64,000 bases of DNA. Origin: JANQMY01 sp965227095. Its GTDB lineage: Bacteria; Pseudomonadota; Alphaproteobacteria; JANQMY01. The notes beneath the pieces are model-generated. The model did not search any database. It saw nothing but the letters and a program-made list of their open reading frames with translations, and was not told where the DNA came from. Position 1 is the stretch's first letter. The number at the start of each line of letters is the position of its first letter. The position numbers and the translations under genes are program-made. The stretch lies in the NCBI GenBank assembly GCA_965227095.1, contig CBDDFL010000001.1, positions 682,001-746,000 on the forward strand, given 5' to 3'. This document shows, piece by piece, positions 1 through 7,878 of this stretch.

Positions 1-705
1 ATCGCCGTCAGCGAGGTCACCCTTGAAAGCCCGATCCAAAACCCGCCCAAAATTCTCGCGGTTGGGATGAATTACATGGACCACTTCAATGAAGTGAAGG
101 ACGTGTTCAAGCTGGAACTGCCGAAGACGCCGGTGATCTTCAACAAGCAAACGTCCAGCGTAAACCGGCCCTATGGCGATGTTTATCTGCCGTCTGAATC
201 CGAGCAGCTGGACTATGAAGGCGAACTGGCGATCGTGATCGGCAAGCGGTGCCGCCGGGTGTCCAAGGAAAACGCCATGGACGTGGTGGCCGGTTTCACC
301 ATTTGCAATGACTTCACGATCCGCGATTGGCAAATGCAGGCCCCCACTATGACCATGGGCAAGTCTTGGGACAGTCACTGTCCACTGGGACCTACCTTGG
401 TGACCCCGGATGAAGTGGACCATGCGAACCTCAACTTTAAAACCTTGGTCAATGGGGAAGAGCGGCAAAGTTCGAATACGGAACAGCTGATCTTCGATTG
501 CCCGGCGATCATCGAGTATCTGTCCACCGCCTTCACCTTGGAACCGGGCGATGTGATCGCCACCGGCACCTCTTCCGGTGTTGTCATGTTCATGCCGGGA
601 CAACCCTGGTTGAAAGAAGGCGACGTGGTGCGCGTCGAATTCGACGGTCTTGGATTTGTGGAAAACAAAGTGGTCAAAGACCCCATCGGGTCGTTCACCG
701 GATAA
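1..705 (+). CDS. Fumarylacetoacetate hydrolase family protein (5' end outside window)
   Basis: The reading frame is open from base 1, so the start lies upstream; the ATG at 67 is internal because the family's N-terminal motif (KILAVGMNYMDH) straddles it. The acidic metal-binding set of FAH enzymes is visible: ExE in LDYEGELAIVIG and the later Asp in CNDFTIRDWQ, followed by GKSWDSHCPLGP. Family members hydrolyse or decarboxylate beta-keto acids such as fumarylpyruvate, fumarylacetoacetate or 2-oxo-hept-4-ene-dioates at a Mg/Mn centre in the cytoplasm. The next two genes, an extradiol dioxygenase and a GST, follow within 15 and 3 bp, so this is the hydrolytic step of a ring-cleavage operon. The exact substrate cannot be read from sequence. 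Confidence 0.9.
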   Translation: MAVSEVTLESPIQNPPKILAVGMNYMDHFNEVKDVFKLELPKTPVIFNKQTSSVNRPYGDVYLPSESEQLDYEGELAIVIGKRCRRVSKENAMDVVAGFTICNDFTIRDWQMQAPTMTMGKSWDSHCPLGPTLVTPDEVDHANLNFKTLVNGEERQSSNTEQLIFDCPAIIEYLSTAFTLEPGDVIATGTSSGVVMFMPGQPWLKEGDVVRVEFDGLGFVENKVVKDPIGSFTG

Positions 706-720
706 GGGAGGAAAAGCCCC

Positions 721-1695
721 ATGCCCGCGATCAAGGTAGAAGACATTTTGTATGTCCGCTTGCGTGCCCCCGACCTCGACAAGATGGAAAGTTTTCTTGT
801 GGATTTCGGTATGCAAACGTCCGCCAAAACCGATGCGGCCCTTTACATGCGGGGCACGGATCCCAGTCATCACATCCACATTACGGAAAAGGGCGCGGAA
901 CCGGGCCTGATCGGTCTTGGCTTTCGCGTGGCCTCGGAAGCGGACCTGACCGCAGTCGCTCAATCCACAGGGGCAGACGTTGAAGACAGTGACGAACCGG
1001 GCGGTGGTAAGCGGGTGCGCCTGACCGACCCCAACGGCTTTCAGATCGAGGTGGTGCATGGGCTGGAACAGCTGGCGCCGTTGCCCGTGCCCGCGCCGAT
1101 CACCTTCAACACAGGCGCCAATCGGGCACGGCAAAACCGGCTTCAACGGGTGCACAAAGGGCCTTCCCATGTGAAACGGTTGGGGCATGTGGCGCTTAAC
1201 TGCGTGGACAATAATGCAACACGCGATTGGTATGCGGAGCATTTGGGACTGATCGATTCCGACCGGGTGGTCGCGGAACCCGGCGGTCCGGTTTTCGGTA
1301 CCTTCATGCGCTGCGATGTAGGCGAGCGTCCCGTGGATCACCATACCTTGCTGGTGGCCCTTGGCGGGGAGTCGAGCCTCAACCATATGGGTTTTGAAGT
1401 GCACGACATGGACGATGTGGGGGTGGGCCAACAACATCTTTATGAAACCGACCGTCACCATTTGTGGGGCATCGGGCGCCATACGCTGGGTGGTCAGATC
1501 TATGACTATTGGCGGGATCCGTGGGGCCATGGCATCGAACATTGGACGGACGGCGACTTGCTTGATGCCACCATTCCGGCGGAAGAGCACGGCGCGGAAG
1601 AAGCCCTGCTGGGACAATGGGGGCCGATCCCTCCAAGCACATTCGGTCAAACCACGCTCAACGAAGAATACGCCATGGGCAAGCGGGACAACTGA
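721..1695 (+). CDS. Two-domain extradiol (VOC) ring-cleavage dioxygenase
   Basis: The 324-residue protein has two vicinal-oxygen-chelate modules, about residues 5-115 and 150-285, the layout of 2,3-dihydroxybiphenyl/catechol 2,3-dioxygenases. The Fe(II) facial triad can be placed in the second module: His156 (LGHVALN), His222 (LNHMGFEV) and Glu273 (GIEHWTDGD). The family opens catechol rings with O2 in the cytoplasm. The ATG at 721 is preceded by GGGAGGAAAAG, a strong ribosome binding site. It lies between an FAH hydrolase and a GST, as in meta-cleavage or gentisate-like pathways. A glyoxalase-like role without oxygen chemistry cannot be excluded, but the intact triad favours a dioxygenase. 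Confidence 0.85.
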   Translation: MPAIKVEDILYVRLRAPDLDKMESFLVDFGMQTSAKTDAALYMRGTDPSHHIHITEKGAEPGLIGLGFRVASEADLTAVAQSTGADVEDSDEPGGGKRVRLTDPNGFQIEVVHGLEQLAPLPVPAPITFNTGANRARQNRLQRVHKGPSHVKRLGHVALNCVDNNATRDWYAEHLGLIDSDRVVAEPGGPVFGTFMRCDVGERPVDHHTLLVALGGESSLNHMGFEVHDMDDVGVGQQHLYETDRHHLWGIGRHTLGGQIYDYWRDPWGHGIEHWTDGDLLDATIPAEEHGAEEALLGQWGPIPPSTFGQTTLNEEYAMGKRDN

Positions 1696-1698
1696 CCG

Positions 1699-2547
1699 AT
1701 GATCCTGTCCGAAGATCAAATCAAGACCAAGGAAGTCTTGAAGTGGAAGGGGCTGCACCTCCTCCATTTCCGAGGCAGCTCGTGCTCGCAAAAGGTCCGC
1801 ACGTTGCTGCGGGAAAAGGGCATTAAGGTCACGTTCCATCACGTGGATCTCGCCCGCAATAAACATGTGACGCCGTGGTATCTGGGGATCAATCCGCGTG
1901 GAGTGGTGCCGGTCCTGGTGCATGATGGCGTGGTGCATGTGGAAAGCAATGACATCCTGGAATATCTGGATGACTTGCCGTCCAAGGCGCCGTCCTTTTT
2001 TCCGCAGACGGAGGAAGAGCGGGAAATTGTGCGCGCCTCTCTCGACTTGGAAAACAGCTTGCACGAGGATTTGCGCAACCTCACCATGGGCTTCATGACC
2101 CCGCGCGGCGTGGTGACAAAGTCGGAAGAAACATTGCAGCGTTACGAGCGGGGAGGGGTGGAAGACCCCTCGCGCATGAAGGAAGTGGCGTGGTGGCGCA
2201 ACTTTGCTGAACACGGCGTCCCCGACGAGGTGGCGAAGGCGTCGATTGAGGCGTATCGCGCGGCTTTCGAGACGCTGGACGGGCAATTGGCAAACACCCC
2301 CTATTTGATGGGGGATCGTTTGTCTGTGTTGGATCTGGCGTGGTTTATTTCCAGTAACCGCTTGGAATTGGCGGGGTATCCGCTGAAATGGCACCCCAAT
2401 CTGCTCAAATGGCACAAGCGGTTGAAACGCCGACGCGCCTTTGCGCAGGAAACCGATATGGGCTTTGCGATCACCAAAGTGGTGGTGCCGCTCTACCGCT
2501 TGTTCCGCTATCTGCAAGGCACCACCATGGCTCAAATGGCGCGCTGA
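1699..2547 (+). CDS. Glutathione S-transferase family protein
   Basis: The N-terminal thioredoxin fold (about residues 15-95) carries a Ser/Cys glutathione site (GSSCSQKVRTLL), the cis-proline segment RGVVPVLVHDG and the glutathione-anchoring ESNDILEYL. A helical C-terminal domain follows to residue 282, which is long for a GST and ends in a basic tail. The start lies 3 bp after the dioxygenase stop, so translation is probably coupled. In this context a maleylpyruvate/maleylacetoacetate isomerase-type or dehalogenating role is likely, but this is inference from neighbours. Confidence 0.85.
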   Translation: MILSEDQIKTKEVLKWKGLHLLHFRGSSCSQKVRTLLREKGIKVTFHHVDLARNKHVTPWYLGINPRGVVPVLVHDGVVHVESNDILEYLDDLPSKAPSFFPQTEEEREIVRASLDLENSLHEDLRNLTMGFMTPRGVVTKSEETLQRYERGGVEDPSRMKEVAWWRNFAEHGVPDEVAKASIEAYRAAFETLDGQLANTPYLMGDRLSVLDLAWFISSNRLELAGYPLKWHPNLLKWHKRLKRRRAFAQETDMGFAITKVVVPLYRLFRYLQGTTMAQMAR

Positions 2548-2570
2548 AAAAGTTTCTTTTTGCATCCTGT

Positions 2571-2629
2571 GTCACGTTTGCCTTGGTCCGTGCGTTGGCA
2601 CGGCCTCCCTCGTGACCAGACTATTTTTT
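2571..2629. terminator. Putative terminator between convergent genes
   Basis: Two nested inverted repeats lie between the convergent GST and hydrolase genes: GTCACG (2571-2576) with CGTGAC (2611-2616), enclosing CCGTGC (2588-2593) with GCACGG (2598-2603). A run of six T (2624-2629) follows on the plus strand and overlaps the last codons of the minus-strand hydrolase. It could terminate the ring-cleavage operon. Confidence 0.45.
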
Positions 2630-3643
2630 GCGTGCCTCTTTCCGTTGTTGGGCCCCGGTCAATCGAAATTCGAAACGGTCGCCGGGGGAAAGTTCTGTTT
2701 GAAAGTCCGACTTCAGCCATATCATCGCCTGCTGGTCGTCTTTTAAAGTGGCTTCAAAAAATTTGGTGGCGACGGATTTGACCACATTTGTATGGCGCGC
2801 GTCGTCCGGCGTTTCGTCTGCCGTGTTCAGGCGCCGGCCTGAAAAGGTGGAATGATCCGCCTTGTCCAAGACCAGAAGATATTGATCAGAATTCATAATG
2901 TTGGCATACGGAACAGTGCGCATCTCCGGTTCCGTCATGCGGTGTTGCGGCAAGGCCCCCCGGTCTTCCGTGCCGGTGATGTGCAACATGGGAATGTCGA
3001 TGTCGCGATAGGCCTTGGCGTAGTTTACTTTTTTGTCCGGCGTGTTGGGGCTCATCACCAAGGCCGCTTTCAGGCGGGGCTCTTTGAACGAAAAGGACAA
3101 GCCCGGGCCCACACGCTCACCGGCGGCGATCATCGTGGCGCGCGCCCCAAAGGAATGGCCCGCCAGTCCGATACGGTCCAAATCAAACCACCCGGCCATG
3201 TTGTCATCGGTCCCGTTAATCTCGGTAATGGCATCAATGACGAAGCTGACATCACGGAACCGGTTCAGCGCGTTACGCGGTTTTTTAATGGCTTTGGTGA
3301 GCGCTGTTGAAATGTCCGCTTGGTTGGGCCCGGCGTCTTTGACGATTTCATCATCCGACCCCGGATGTTGTATATGCAGGGCCACGAACCCGAAGGCGGC
3401 AAGGTGTTGTCCGAAATAGGCCGCCCCCTCGCGCGAGCCGCCCAGTTCATGAGAGAAAATCACCACGGGGGCGGGGCCGTCATGACCCGCCGGGTGATAG
3501 GCGCGATAGGGTACATCTCGATCGCGATCTGTATCGTAAAGCGTGCCATCGACGATTTCGATGGGCCACTCTCCGGCGATAGCTGGAAAAACGCTTGTCA
3601 GCGCCAATAGGACAGCAATGATCGTTAAACAAAACGTACGCAC
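2621..3643 (-). CDS. Secreted alpha/beta hydrolase (dienelactone/PAF-acetylhydrolase-like)
   Basis: The frame is open further upstream, but residues there overlap the neighbouring isomerase gene and are not protein-like. The best start is the GTG at 3643, because it puts a clean signal peptide (MRTFCLTIIAVLLALTSVFP, cut after AIAG) at the N-terminus of a 340-residue protein. Catalytic features are an oxyanion strand (VVIFSHELGGSR), the nucleophile elbow GHSFG with Ser164, and a late His in DKADHSTF. Relatives hydrolyse esters, lactones or short polyesters in the periplasm. The protein ends in a basic tail (QQRKEARKK). Confidence 0.8.
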   Translation of the reverse strand: MRTFCLTIIAVLLALTSVFPAIAGEWPIEIVDGTLYDTDRDRDVPYRAYHPAGHDGPAPVVIFSHELGGSREGAAYFGQHLAAFGFVALHIQHPGSDDEIVKDAGPNQADISTALTKAIKKPRNALNRFRDVSFVIDAITEINGTDDNMAGWFDLDRIGLAGHSFGARATMIAAGERVGPGLSFSFKEPRLKAALVMSPNTPDKKVNYAKAYRDIDIPMLHITGTEDRGALPQHRMTEPEMRTVPYANIMNSDQYLLVLDKADHSTFSGRRLNTADETPDDARHTNVVKSVATKFFEATLKDDQQAMIWLKSDFQTELSPGDRFEFRLTGAQQRKEARKK

Positions 3644-3689
3644 ATCTACACCTTTGGCCCCTTGCTGAGGTCTTCTTGTTACCCGCTGT

Positions 3690-4286
3690 CTAGCCGCGTC
3701 CATGGATCTTGGCAATGTGCCGGCAGAGCGCCTCGACCCGGTCTTGCCCCCAAAACCGCTGTCCTTCATACACGAAAAACGGCACGCCCACCGGCTCATC
3801 TTGAGCAAATTCTTTTTGTTTGGCCAGCAATTCTTTGTGAATAGCGGGATCGTCCATGGCGGCCGCCGCGGCTTGGGGATCAACGCCCACTGCTTCCGCC
3901 AGTTCTGCGATGGTGGCCGGATCGCCCAGATCCTTGCTTTCGCTCCAACGGGCTTGATACGCCCGCATCATAAAGGCCTCACCCTTGCCCTGTTGGGCGG
4001 CCGCATAAAACGCGCCGTGGGGCCGGACCCATTTTTCCACATCCACGGGTGGGGCAAAGGGCAGGCCTTCTTCTTCAAACAAACGGGTGCAATCTTCGAT
4101 CAAGTAAGTCATCCGCCGGGGCGTCGACGTGGAGGCCACTTCTCCCTCGGGCCAAGTGGCAACCAGCTGCAATGGGATGCCCGCTTTCAGCGCTTTATGC
4201 ATGCCGAGATAGGAATAAGGGCTGCGGAAAGAAAACCAGGCGCGGACGGCGGCACCGTCAGGCAGGGATAGGGGGGCCGTGGACAT
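3690..4286 (-). CDS. DsbA-fold 2-hydroxychromene-2-carboxylate isomerase-like protein
   Basis: The 198-residue product begins at an ATG at 4286 preceded by AAAGGAAA. It has the thioredoxin/DsbA (kappa GST) fold of HCCA isomerases: WFSFRSPYSYLG near the N-terminus in place of the CxxC of disulfide oxidases, a long helical insertion, and the C-terminal GVPFFVYEGQRFWGQDR typical of the family. Such enzymes use glutathione to isomerise aromatic breakdown products or act as kappa-class GSTs. There is no stop codon between this start and the upstream HGGxSTGP gene in the same frame, so a longer fused product is possible. Confidence 0.8.
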   Translation of the reverse strand: MSTAPLSLPDGAAVRAWFSFRSPYSYLGMHKALKAGIPLQLVATWPEGEVASTSTPRRMTYLIEDCTRLFEEEGLPFAPPVDVEKWVRPHGAFYAAAQQGKGEAFMMRAYQARWSESKDLGDPATIAELAEAVGVDPQAAAAAMDDPAIHKELLAKQKEFAQDEPVGVPFFVYEGQRFWGQDRVEALCRHIAKIHGRG

Positions 4287-4646
4287 GTGTTCGTTTCCTT
4301 TGCTGTCTGCCGTTCCCGCTTGCCGCGGGATAGCGGCGCATACCTGTTGTACGTGTCGGACAATCTCCCGGATTTGGCCATTTTCCGGCAGGCGTTGCCC
4401 GGCATGGCGCCCATGGCGCCAACGGGCGGTTTGAGATCTTAATCGGCCATGGGCCGTGCGTGGACCCGTGCTGGACCCTCCATGCATGCGGCAGCGGCCA
4501 TTGGTCATGGCGGGCCCGCGGCAGGGTCTGCCGCTGCGTGTCTTGGCGCCACATCTCGGGTGCTGGTACGCGGCGGTCAACCCCACCGCCCAACTGGGCG
4601 CATGGGGTTGATCCAAATTTGCGGGAGCCCGGCCCCCCGCTTTCAT
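3690..4646 (-). CDS. HGGxSTGP-motif protein running in frame into the DsbA-like isomerase
   Basis: The ATG at 4646 overlaps the stop of the upstream gene as ATGA, so translational coupling is likely and supports this start. Residues 1-120 form the HGGxSTGP domain common in alphaproteobacteria and often near phage genes: Cys pattern CGAKTRSGRPC, then RCRMHGGSSTGPRT and a basic tail. No stop codon separates it from the isomerase start at residue 121, giving a 318-residue open frame. Either the two are made as one polypeptide, or the native stop was lost and the isomerase is mainly started from its own ribosome binding site. The HGGxSTGP domain has no established function. Confidence 0.6.
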   Translation of the reverse strand: MKAGGRAPANLDQPHAPSWAVGLTAAYQHPRCGAKTRSGRPCRGPAMTNGRCRMHGGSSTGPRTAHGRLRSQTARWRHGRHAGQRLPENGQIREIVRHVQQVCAAIPRQAGTADSKGNEHMSTAPLSLPDGAAVRAWFSFRSPYSYLGMHKALKAGIPLQLVATWPEGEVASTSTPRRMTYLIEDCTRLFEEEGLPFAPPVDVEKWVRPHGAFYAAAQQGKGEAFMMRAYQARWSESKDLGDPATIAELAEAVGVDPQAAAAAMDDPAIHKELLAKQKEFAQDEPVGVPFFVYEGQRFWGQDRVEALCRHIAKIHGRG

Positions 4647-5044
4647 GGCGTGCCACGGTTTTTGGCACCGTCCCCAGGGCCGTCCACCATATGACGCACG
4701 GTGATCACGTGTTCGCTCGACCCTTGCAGTTTGTGGATGGCCAGCAGGCCTTGCCGGTAGGCATTCATCAGGCGCACGGCAGCAAGGGCGCTGGCATTGG
4801 CATGGGCCGTGTGGAATTCCCGGGCCAGCGCGCCCGGTTGTTCCGCCCGTTCCAAATGGTCATGGGCTTGGGCGGCCATGGTTAACGCCAGCTTGTGGGC
4901 CGCGTTTAGTTCCTGACCCAGCTGGTTCAAGTCTAAAAGTTCCGATGACGGAAGACCGAAATCCGGCAGGTCCACAGGTGTTGGGGAAAAGCGTTTGGGA
5001 ACGGCACGCTTGGCCGTTTTTGGATGACGCGATGATTTACTCAT
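4643..5044 (-). CDS. Conserved hypothetical partner of the HGGxSTGP protein
   Basis: The 133-residue protein begins with a basic stretch (MSKSSRHPKTAKRAVPKR), continues with an Ala-rich helical region (about residues 45-100) and ends with RLMNAYRQGLLAIHKLQGSS followed by EHVITVRHMVDG. This ending matches the protein usually found directly upstream of HGGxSTGP genes in alphaproteobacteria, as far as I recall, where a helix and an H-V-x-V-x-H strand precede a Gly-rich end. The stop overlaps the next gene as ATGA. Function is unknown; the pair may be prophage-derived or a mobile two-gene module. The upstream gap is rich in repeats. Confidence 0.65.
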   Translation of the reverse strand: MSKSSRHPKTAKRAVPKRFSPTPVDLPDFGLPSSELLDLNQLGQELNAAHKLALTMAAQAHDHLERAEQPGALAREFHTAHANASALAAVRLMNAYRQGLLAIHKLQGSSEHVITVRHMVDGPGDGAKNRGTP

Positions 5045-5065
5045 TTGAGGCACCTTTTTGCCAGA

Positions 5066-5160
5066 GCACTTTTGGTTCTCGACGAAACACAAAAGTGCCC
5101 TTGGCATCTGCTTGGAACGTTTCGGACGGTGAACCGGTGTCCACTTCACCTGGAAACGTT
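5066..5160. repeat. Alphaproteobacterial-type intergenic palindromic repeat
   Basis: An inverted repeat GCACTTTTG (5066-5074) / CAAAAGTGC (5090-5098) is followed by a segment containing GAACCGGTGTCCACTT (5131-5146) and GGAAACGTT (5152-5160). The GAACCGGTGTCCACTT core resembles the ACCGGTGTCCACTTTTC-type repeats scattered through rhizobial and other alphaproteobacterial intergenic DNA. It lies just upstream of the HGGxSTGP gene pair. Confidence 0.5.
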
Positions 5161-5234
5161 CGGTGATGCCTCCCTCAAGCGGGAGAATAGCATAAACATC
5201 GTCCAAAACCAACGCCGCCTGGTCATTCCAGACG

Positions 5235-5259
5235 TTCAATGGGGTCTGACCCCATTGAA
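5235..5259. repeat. Perfect 12-bp-arm palindrome
   Basis: TTCAATGGGGTC (5235-5246) and GACCCCATTGAA (5248-5259) are perfect inverted copies around one T. The centre GGGGTCTGACCCC resembles REP-type palindromes. The right arm is also the start of the tandem array that follows. It could form a strong hairpin or act as a protein binding site. Confidence 0.7.
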
Positions 5260-5310
5260 ATCGGCCCCCATTGAAATCGGCCCCATTGAAACCGGCCCCA
5301 TTGAATCCGG
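5250..5310. repeat. 15-bp tandem repeat, four units
   Basis: Four head-to-tail copies of CCCCATTGAAATCGG lie at 5250-5264, 5265-5280 (one extra C), 5281-5295 (AACCGG) and 5296-5310 (ATCCGG). Only one to two bases differ among units. The array sits in the gap between rsgA and the HGGxSTGP pair and appears non-coding. Confidence 0.8.
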
Positions 5311-5333
5311 AATGTGTTGGGGGAAGGGCTGCC

Positions 5334-6410
5334 CTACCCATCCCCCCGGCGGCGTTTCTTGTCCTTCGTCGCCGATTTAACCATTTTGCCGAAGGCCTTG
5401 AAGCGGGCCCGCCGTTCCGCCAGGGTTTCGCTGTTGAACCGCTCTTCCCGCGCCAGCTTGCGGTAACGGGCCAAGCGCGCAGGATCGAGGGAGCCGGTTT
5501 CGATCGCCCTTTGCACCGCACATCCCGGCTCCGTCTCGTGACCACAATCTGTGAAACGGCACGCGGCGGCCAACTCGATAATATCGGCAAACACGTCTTC
5601 GAGACCGTCCTGAACGTCCGTCAACTGAAGTTCCCGCATGCCCGGTGTGTCGATCAGCCAGGCGCCGCTTGGCAGGCGATGCACCGCGCGTCTGGTGGTG
5701 GTGTGGCGGCCCTTCGCATCGTCCTCGCGGATGCCTTGGGTGGCAATGGCGCCGCCGCCCAGCAACGTGTTGGTGAGGGTCGATTTGCCGACACCCGATG
5801 ACCCGACCACGGCCAGGGTTTGCCCGGTGACGCACGAGGGATCGAGGCAGCGGAGACTGTCCCGGTCGCGGGCATCGACCAATTCCACCAACAGACCGGG
5901 CAACAGGGTTTGAGCCTGCCGCGCAAAGTCGTCCGGCGTGTCGGTCGTGTCGGCCTTGGTCAAGACGACAAGTGGCGTGACCCGCGCCTCGCGCGCCAGT
6001 GCCAGATAGCGCTCCAACCGGGCGACGTTAAAGTCTTGATTGCACGAGGACACAATGAAAAGCGTGTCCACATTCGCCGCGATCAACTGGGTGTGCCGCG
6101 CTGTTCCGGCCGCCCGGCGCTTAAAGACGCTGGTGCGGTCGAGCACGCGCCGGATGCGTTTGGTCTCCGGGTCAATCAGCAACCAGTCCCCCACGGTGGG
6201 TGGTCCGGTATCGTCGTCAGTGGGTTGTGTGACGGGCGGAAGGGGACCGGTGAAATCAGGGCCGGCCACGTCTAAATGGCCGCGGTGAACCGCCATCACC
6301 CGCACAGGGGTCAGGGTTTCGATATCGTCTATATCGAGCTGGGATTGGAAAAAAGGCGTCCAGCCGTAATCGGTCAGGCTCAACGCCTGTGAAGAAAGAT
6401 GAGAGGTCAA
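5334..6410 (-). CDS. rsgA: Ribosome small-subunit-dependent GTPase A
   Basis: The 358-residue product has the circularly permuted GTPase order of RsgA/YjeQ: an N-terminal OB-fold region, the G4-like TKAD (151-154), the P-loop GSSGVGKS (203-210) and DTPG (254-257). A C-terminal zinc knuckle follows with Cys284, Cys289, His291 and Cys297. RsgA helps late maturation of the 30S subunit. The start is a TTG at 6410 with AAGGA upstream, a rare codon that may limit translation. It has about 290 bp of repeat-rich non-coding DNA downstream and a structured region upstream. Confidence 0.95.
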   Translation of the reverse strand: MTSHLSSQALSLTDYGWTPFFQSQLDIDDIETLTPVRVMAVHRGHLDVAGPDFTGPLPPVTQPTDDDTGPPTVGDWLLIDPETKRIRRVLDRTSVFKRRAAGTARHTQLIAANVDTLFIVSSCNQDFNVARLERYLALAREARVTPLVVLTKADTTDTPDDFARQAQTLLPGLLVELVDARDRDSLRCLDPSCVTGQTLAVVGSSGVGKSTLTNTLLGGGAIATQGIREDDAKGRHTTTRRAVHRLPSGAWLIDTPGMRELQLTDVQDGLEDVFADIIELAAACRFTDCGHETEPGCAVQRAIETGSLDPARLARYRKLAREERFNSETLAERRARFKAFGKMVKSATKDKKRRRGDG

Positions 6411-6428
6411 TGGTCTCGTCCTTATAGG

Positions 6429-6505
6429 GGTGCGTTCAACGCACCTGGGTCTTTTCGGAAATGCGCAACCGGTCGCGGCAAGCAGCGCTTGCGGCGGTTC
6501 CGAAA
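6429..6505. other. Strong inverted repeats upstream of rsgA
   Basis: Within the 238-bp gap 6411-6648 there is a perfect palindrome GGTGCGTT-C-AACGCACC (6429-6445), about 20 bp upstream of the rsgA start. Next to it is a longer foldback with outer arms TTTCGGAA (6453-6460) and TTCCGAAA (6498-6505) around an inner hairpin GCAAGC-agc-GCTTGC (6478-6492). They would lie in an rsgA leader RNA or act as operator sites. I see no recognisable riboswitch or gene in this gap. Confidence 0.45.
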
Positions 6506-6648
6506 CGGCCGGACGAGAAAGGGGGAAAGAGGTGCAGCTTACGCCGCGGCCCGATCTCCGCCCGCCGGGAGGCTTACAATGGCTGTCATAAAACGTCTCT
6601 CCCGTTGGGGTGTCTATCTTCTATATGTCGGGTCTGGGCGCCGTTCTG

Positions 6649-7878
6649 TCAAGGCGGCAACGCACCCGCCCGTACCCGGTGCTGCAACACGATGGCGCCG
6701 GCGACCATCATCGACGCGATGCCGGAAATAAGCCATAGGCCCGATGAAAACCCGGCGCTGGGGGAATAGAGTAAGCCCAAAGTGAGCGGCCCCAACACAC
6801 CGCCCACTTCGGCGGCGGAAAAGAACATACCGCTGGCAACGCCCGCATAGCGTTCGCCGATTTCCGGCAGTTCCACCAGCGACAAGATTAGAACGGTCAT
6901 GAGGCTCGACCGGGCAATGCCTTGCAACATGAGCCCGGTGATGAGAGAGCTTGGGTCGCTAAACCGCAGCAGAAGACTGGCCAAAAGGGCGGCGATGCTG
7001 AGCCCAATGAGGATTTGAAAGCGCCGCTCCGGCGTGGCGAGGCGGGGGATGACCAGCGATCCCGCGATGCCAATCACCGTGGGAATGGCCGCCCAATACC
7101 CGGCATTGACCGCGGACAGGCCATGAGATTGCAGCAAGGCGGGCAGCCAATTGTTGAGCCCATGATTGAACATGAAGACGAAAATGCTCATCAGCAGCAC
7201 GATGATGATCGTCGGCTTACGGATCAATTCCGAAATGACGGTCAGCTGGGACGGCTGGCCTTTCGCGGGCGTCTTATTTTCAGTGTGCCCCAAAAAGGTG
7301 GAAATCAATACCCAGATGACAATCGCGGCGACGGTAACGCCTGTCCACAGGCCCATCACGGCCCGCCAGGAATTGTCGAACATGGGCAGGAGAACGGCAT
7401 GGGTGGCGGTCAGCGAGATCACGCCCCCAATGGCAGGGCCGGTCATGTAAATGCCCATGGCCAGACCCCGGTCTTGACCTTCGAAGGCCGACACCACCAC
7501 TTTAGGCGCGCCCGCGGAAATGATGGGACCGCCCAGGCCGAACAGCATCACGGCGGCGACCAGGGTGGTGGCATCCACCGCGAACATGCGCGCGGCTGCA
7601 GACAGGCCGATCAAGGCACCGCCAATCGCCAGTGCCGTGCGCGGTGCCAGCCGGTCCAGCAACATGCCGGCGGGCACGGCCGCGAAAATGTAGACGGCTT
7701 GCCAGGCCCCCATGGCAAGTCCCATGGCGCCATGGGACATGTTGAGGTCGGAAATGATGAGGGCTGCCATGGGGGCGAGGCTCGTCATGGTCAGCCCGAA
7801 CGAGGCGTAGAGCAGCCAAACCCCCAGCAATAACCACCATTTATGGGAACGCGATACGGACGAGGGGGGAGTTACCAT
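6649..7878 (-). CDS. MFS transporter
   Basis: The 409-residue protein shows about twelve hydrophobic segments and the layout of major facilitator carriers, with MLLDRLAPRTAL after the second helix as the motif-A region. It resembles the CynX/NimT or OFA-like subgroups, but the substrate cannot be predicted. The start overlaps the stop of the upstream GST gene (ATGGTAA, 7 nt), so it is the last gene of a luciferase-like/GST/MFS operon, and import or export of that pathway's substrate is plausible. Confidence 0.85.
   Translation of the reverse strand: MVTPPSSVSRSHKWWLLLGVWLLYASFGLTMTSLAPMAALIISDLNMSHGAMGLAMGAWQAVYIFAAVPAGMLLDRLAPRTALAIGGALIGLSAAARMFAVDATTLVAAVMLFGLGGPIISAGAPKVVVSAFEGQDRGLAMGIYMTGPAIGGVISLTATHAVLLPMFDNSWRAVMGLWTGVTVAAIVIWVLISTFLGHTENKTPAKGQPSQLTVISELIRKPTIIIVLLMSIFVFMFNHGLNNWLPALLQSHGLSAVNAGYWAAIPTVIGIAGSLVIPRLATPERRFQILIGLSIAALLASLLLRFSDPSSLITGLMLQGIARSSLMTVLILSLVELPEIGERYAGVASGMFFSAAEVGGVLGPLTLGLLYSPSAGFSSGLWLISGIASMMVAGAIVLQHRVRAGALPP

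Noticed and set aside
3643..3883. N-terminal extension of the alpha/beta hydrolase
   Set aside because: It overlaps the isomerase gene, lacks protein-like composition, and would bury the signal peptide found right after GTG 3643.
5250..5310. CRISPR array
   Set aside because: The 15-bp units are directly adjacent without unique spacers, and no cas genes are present.
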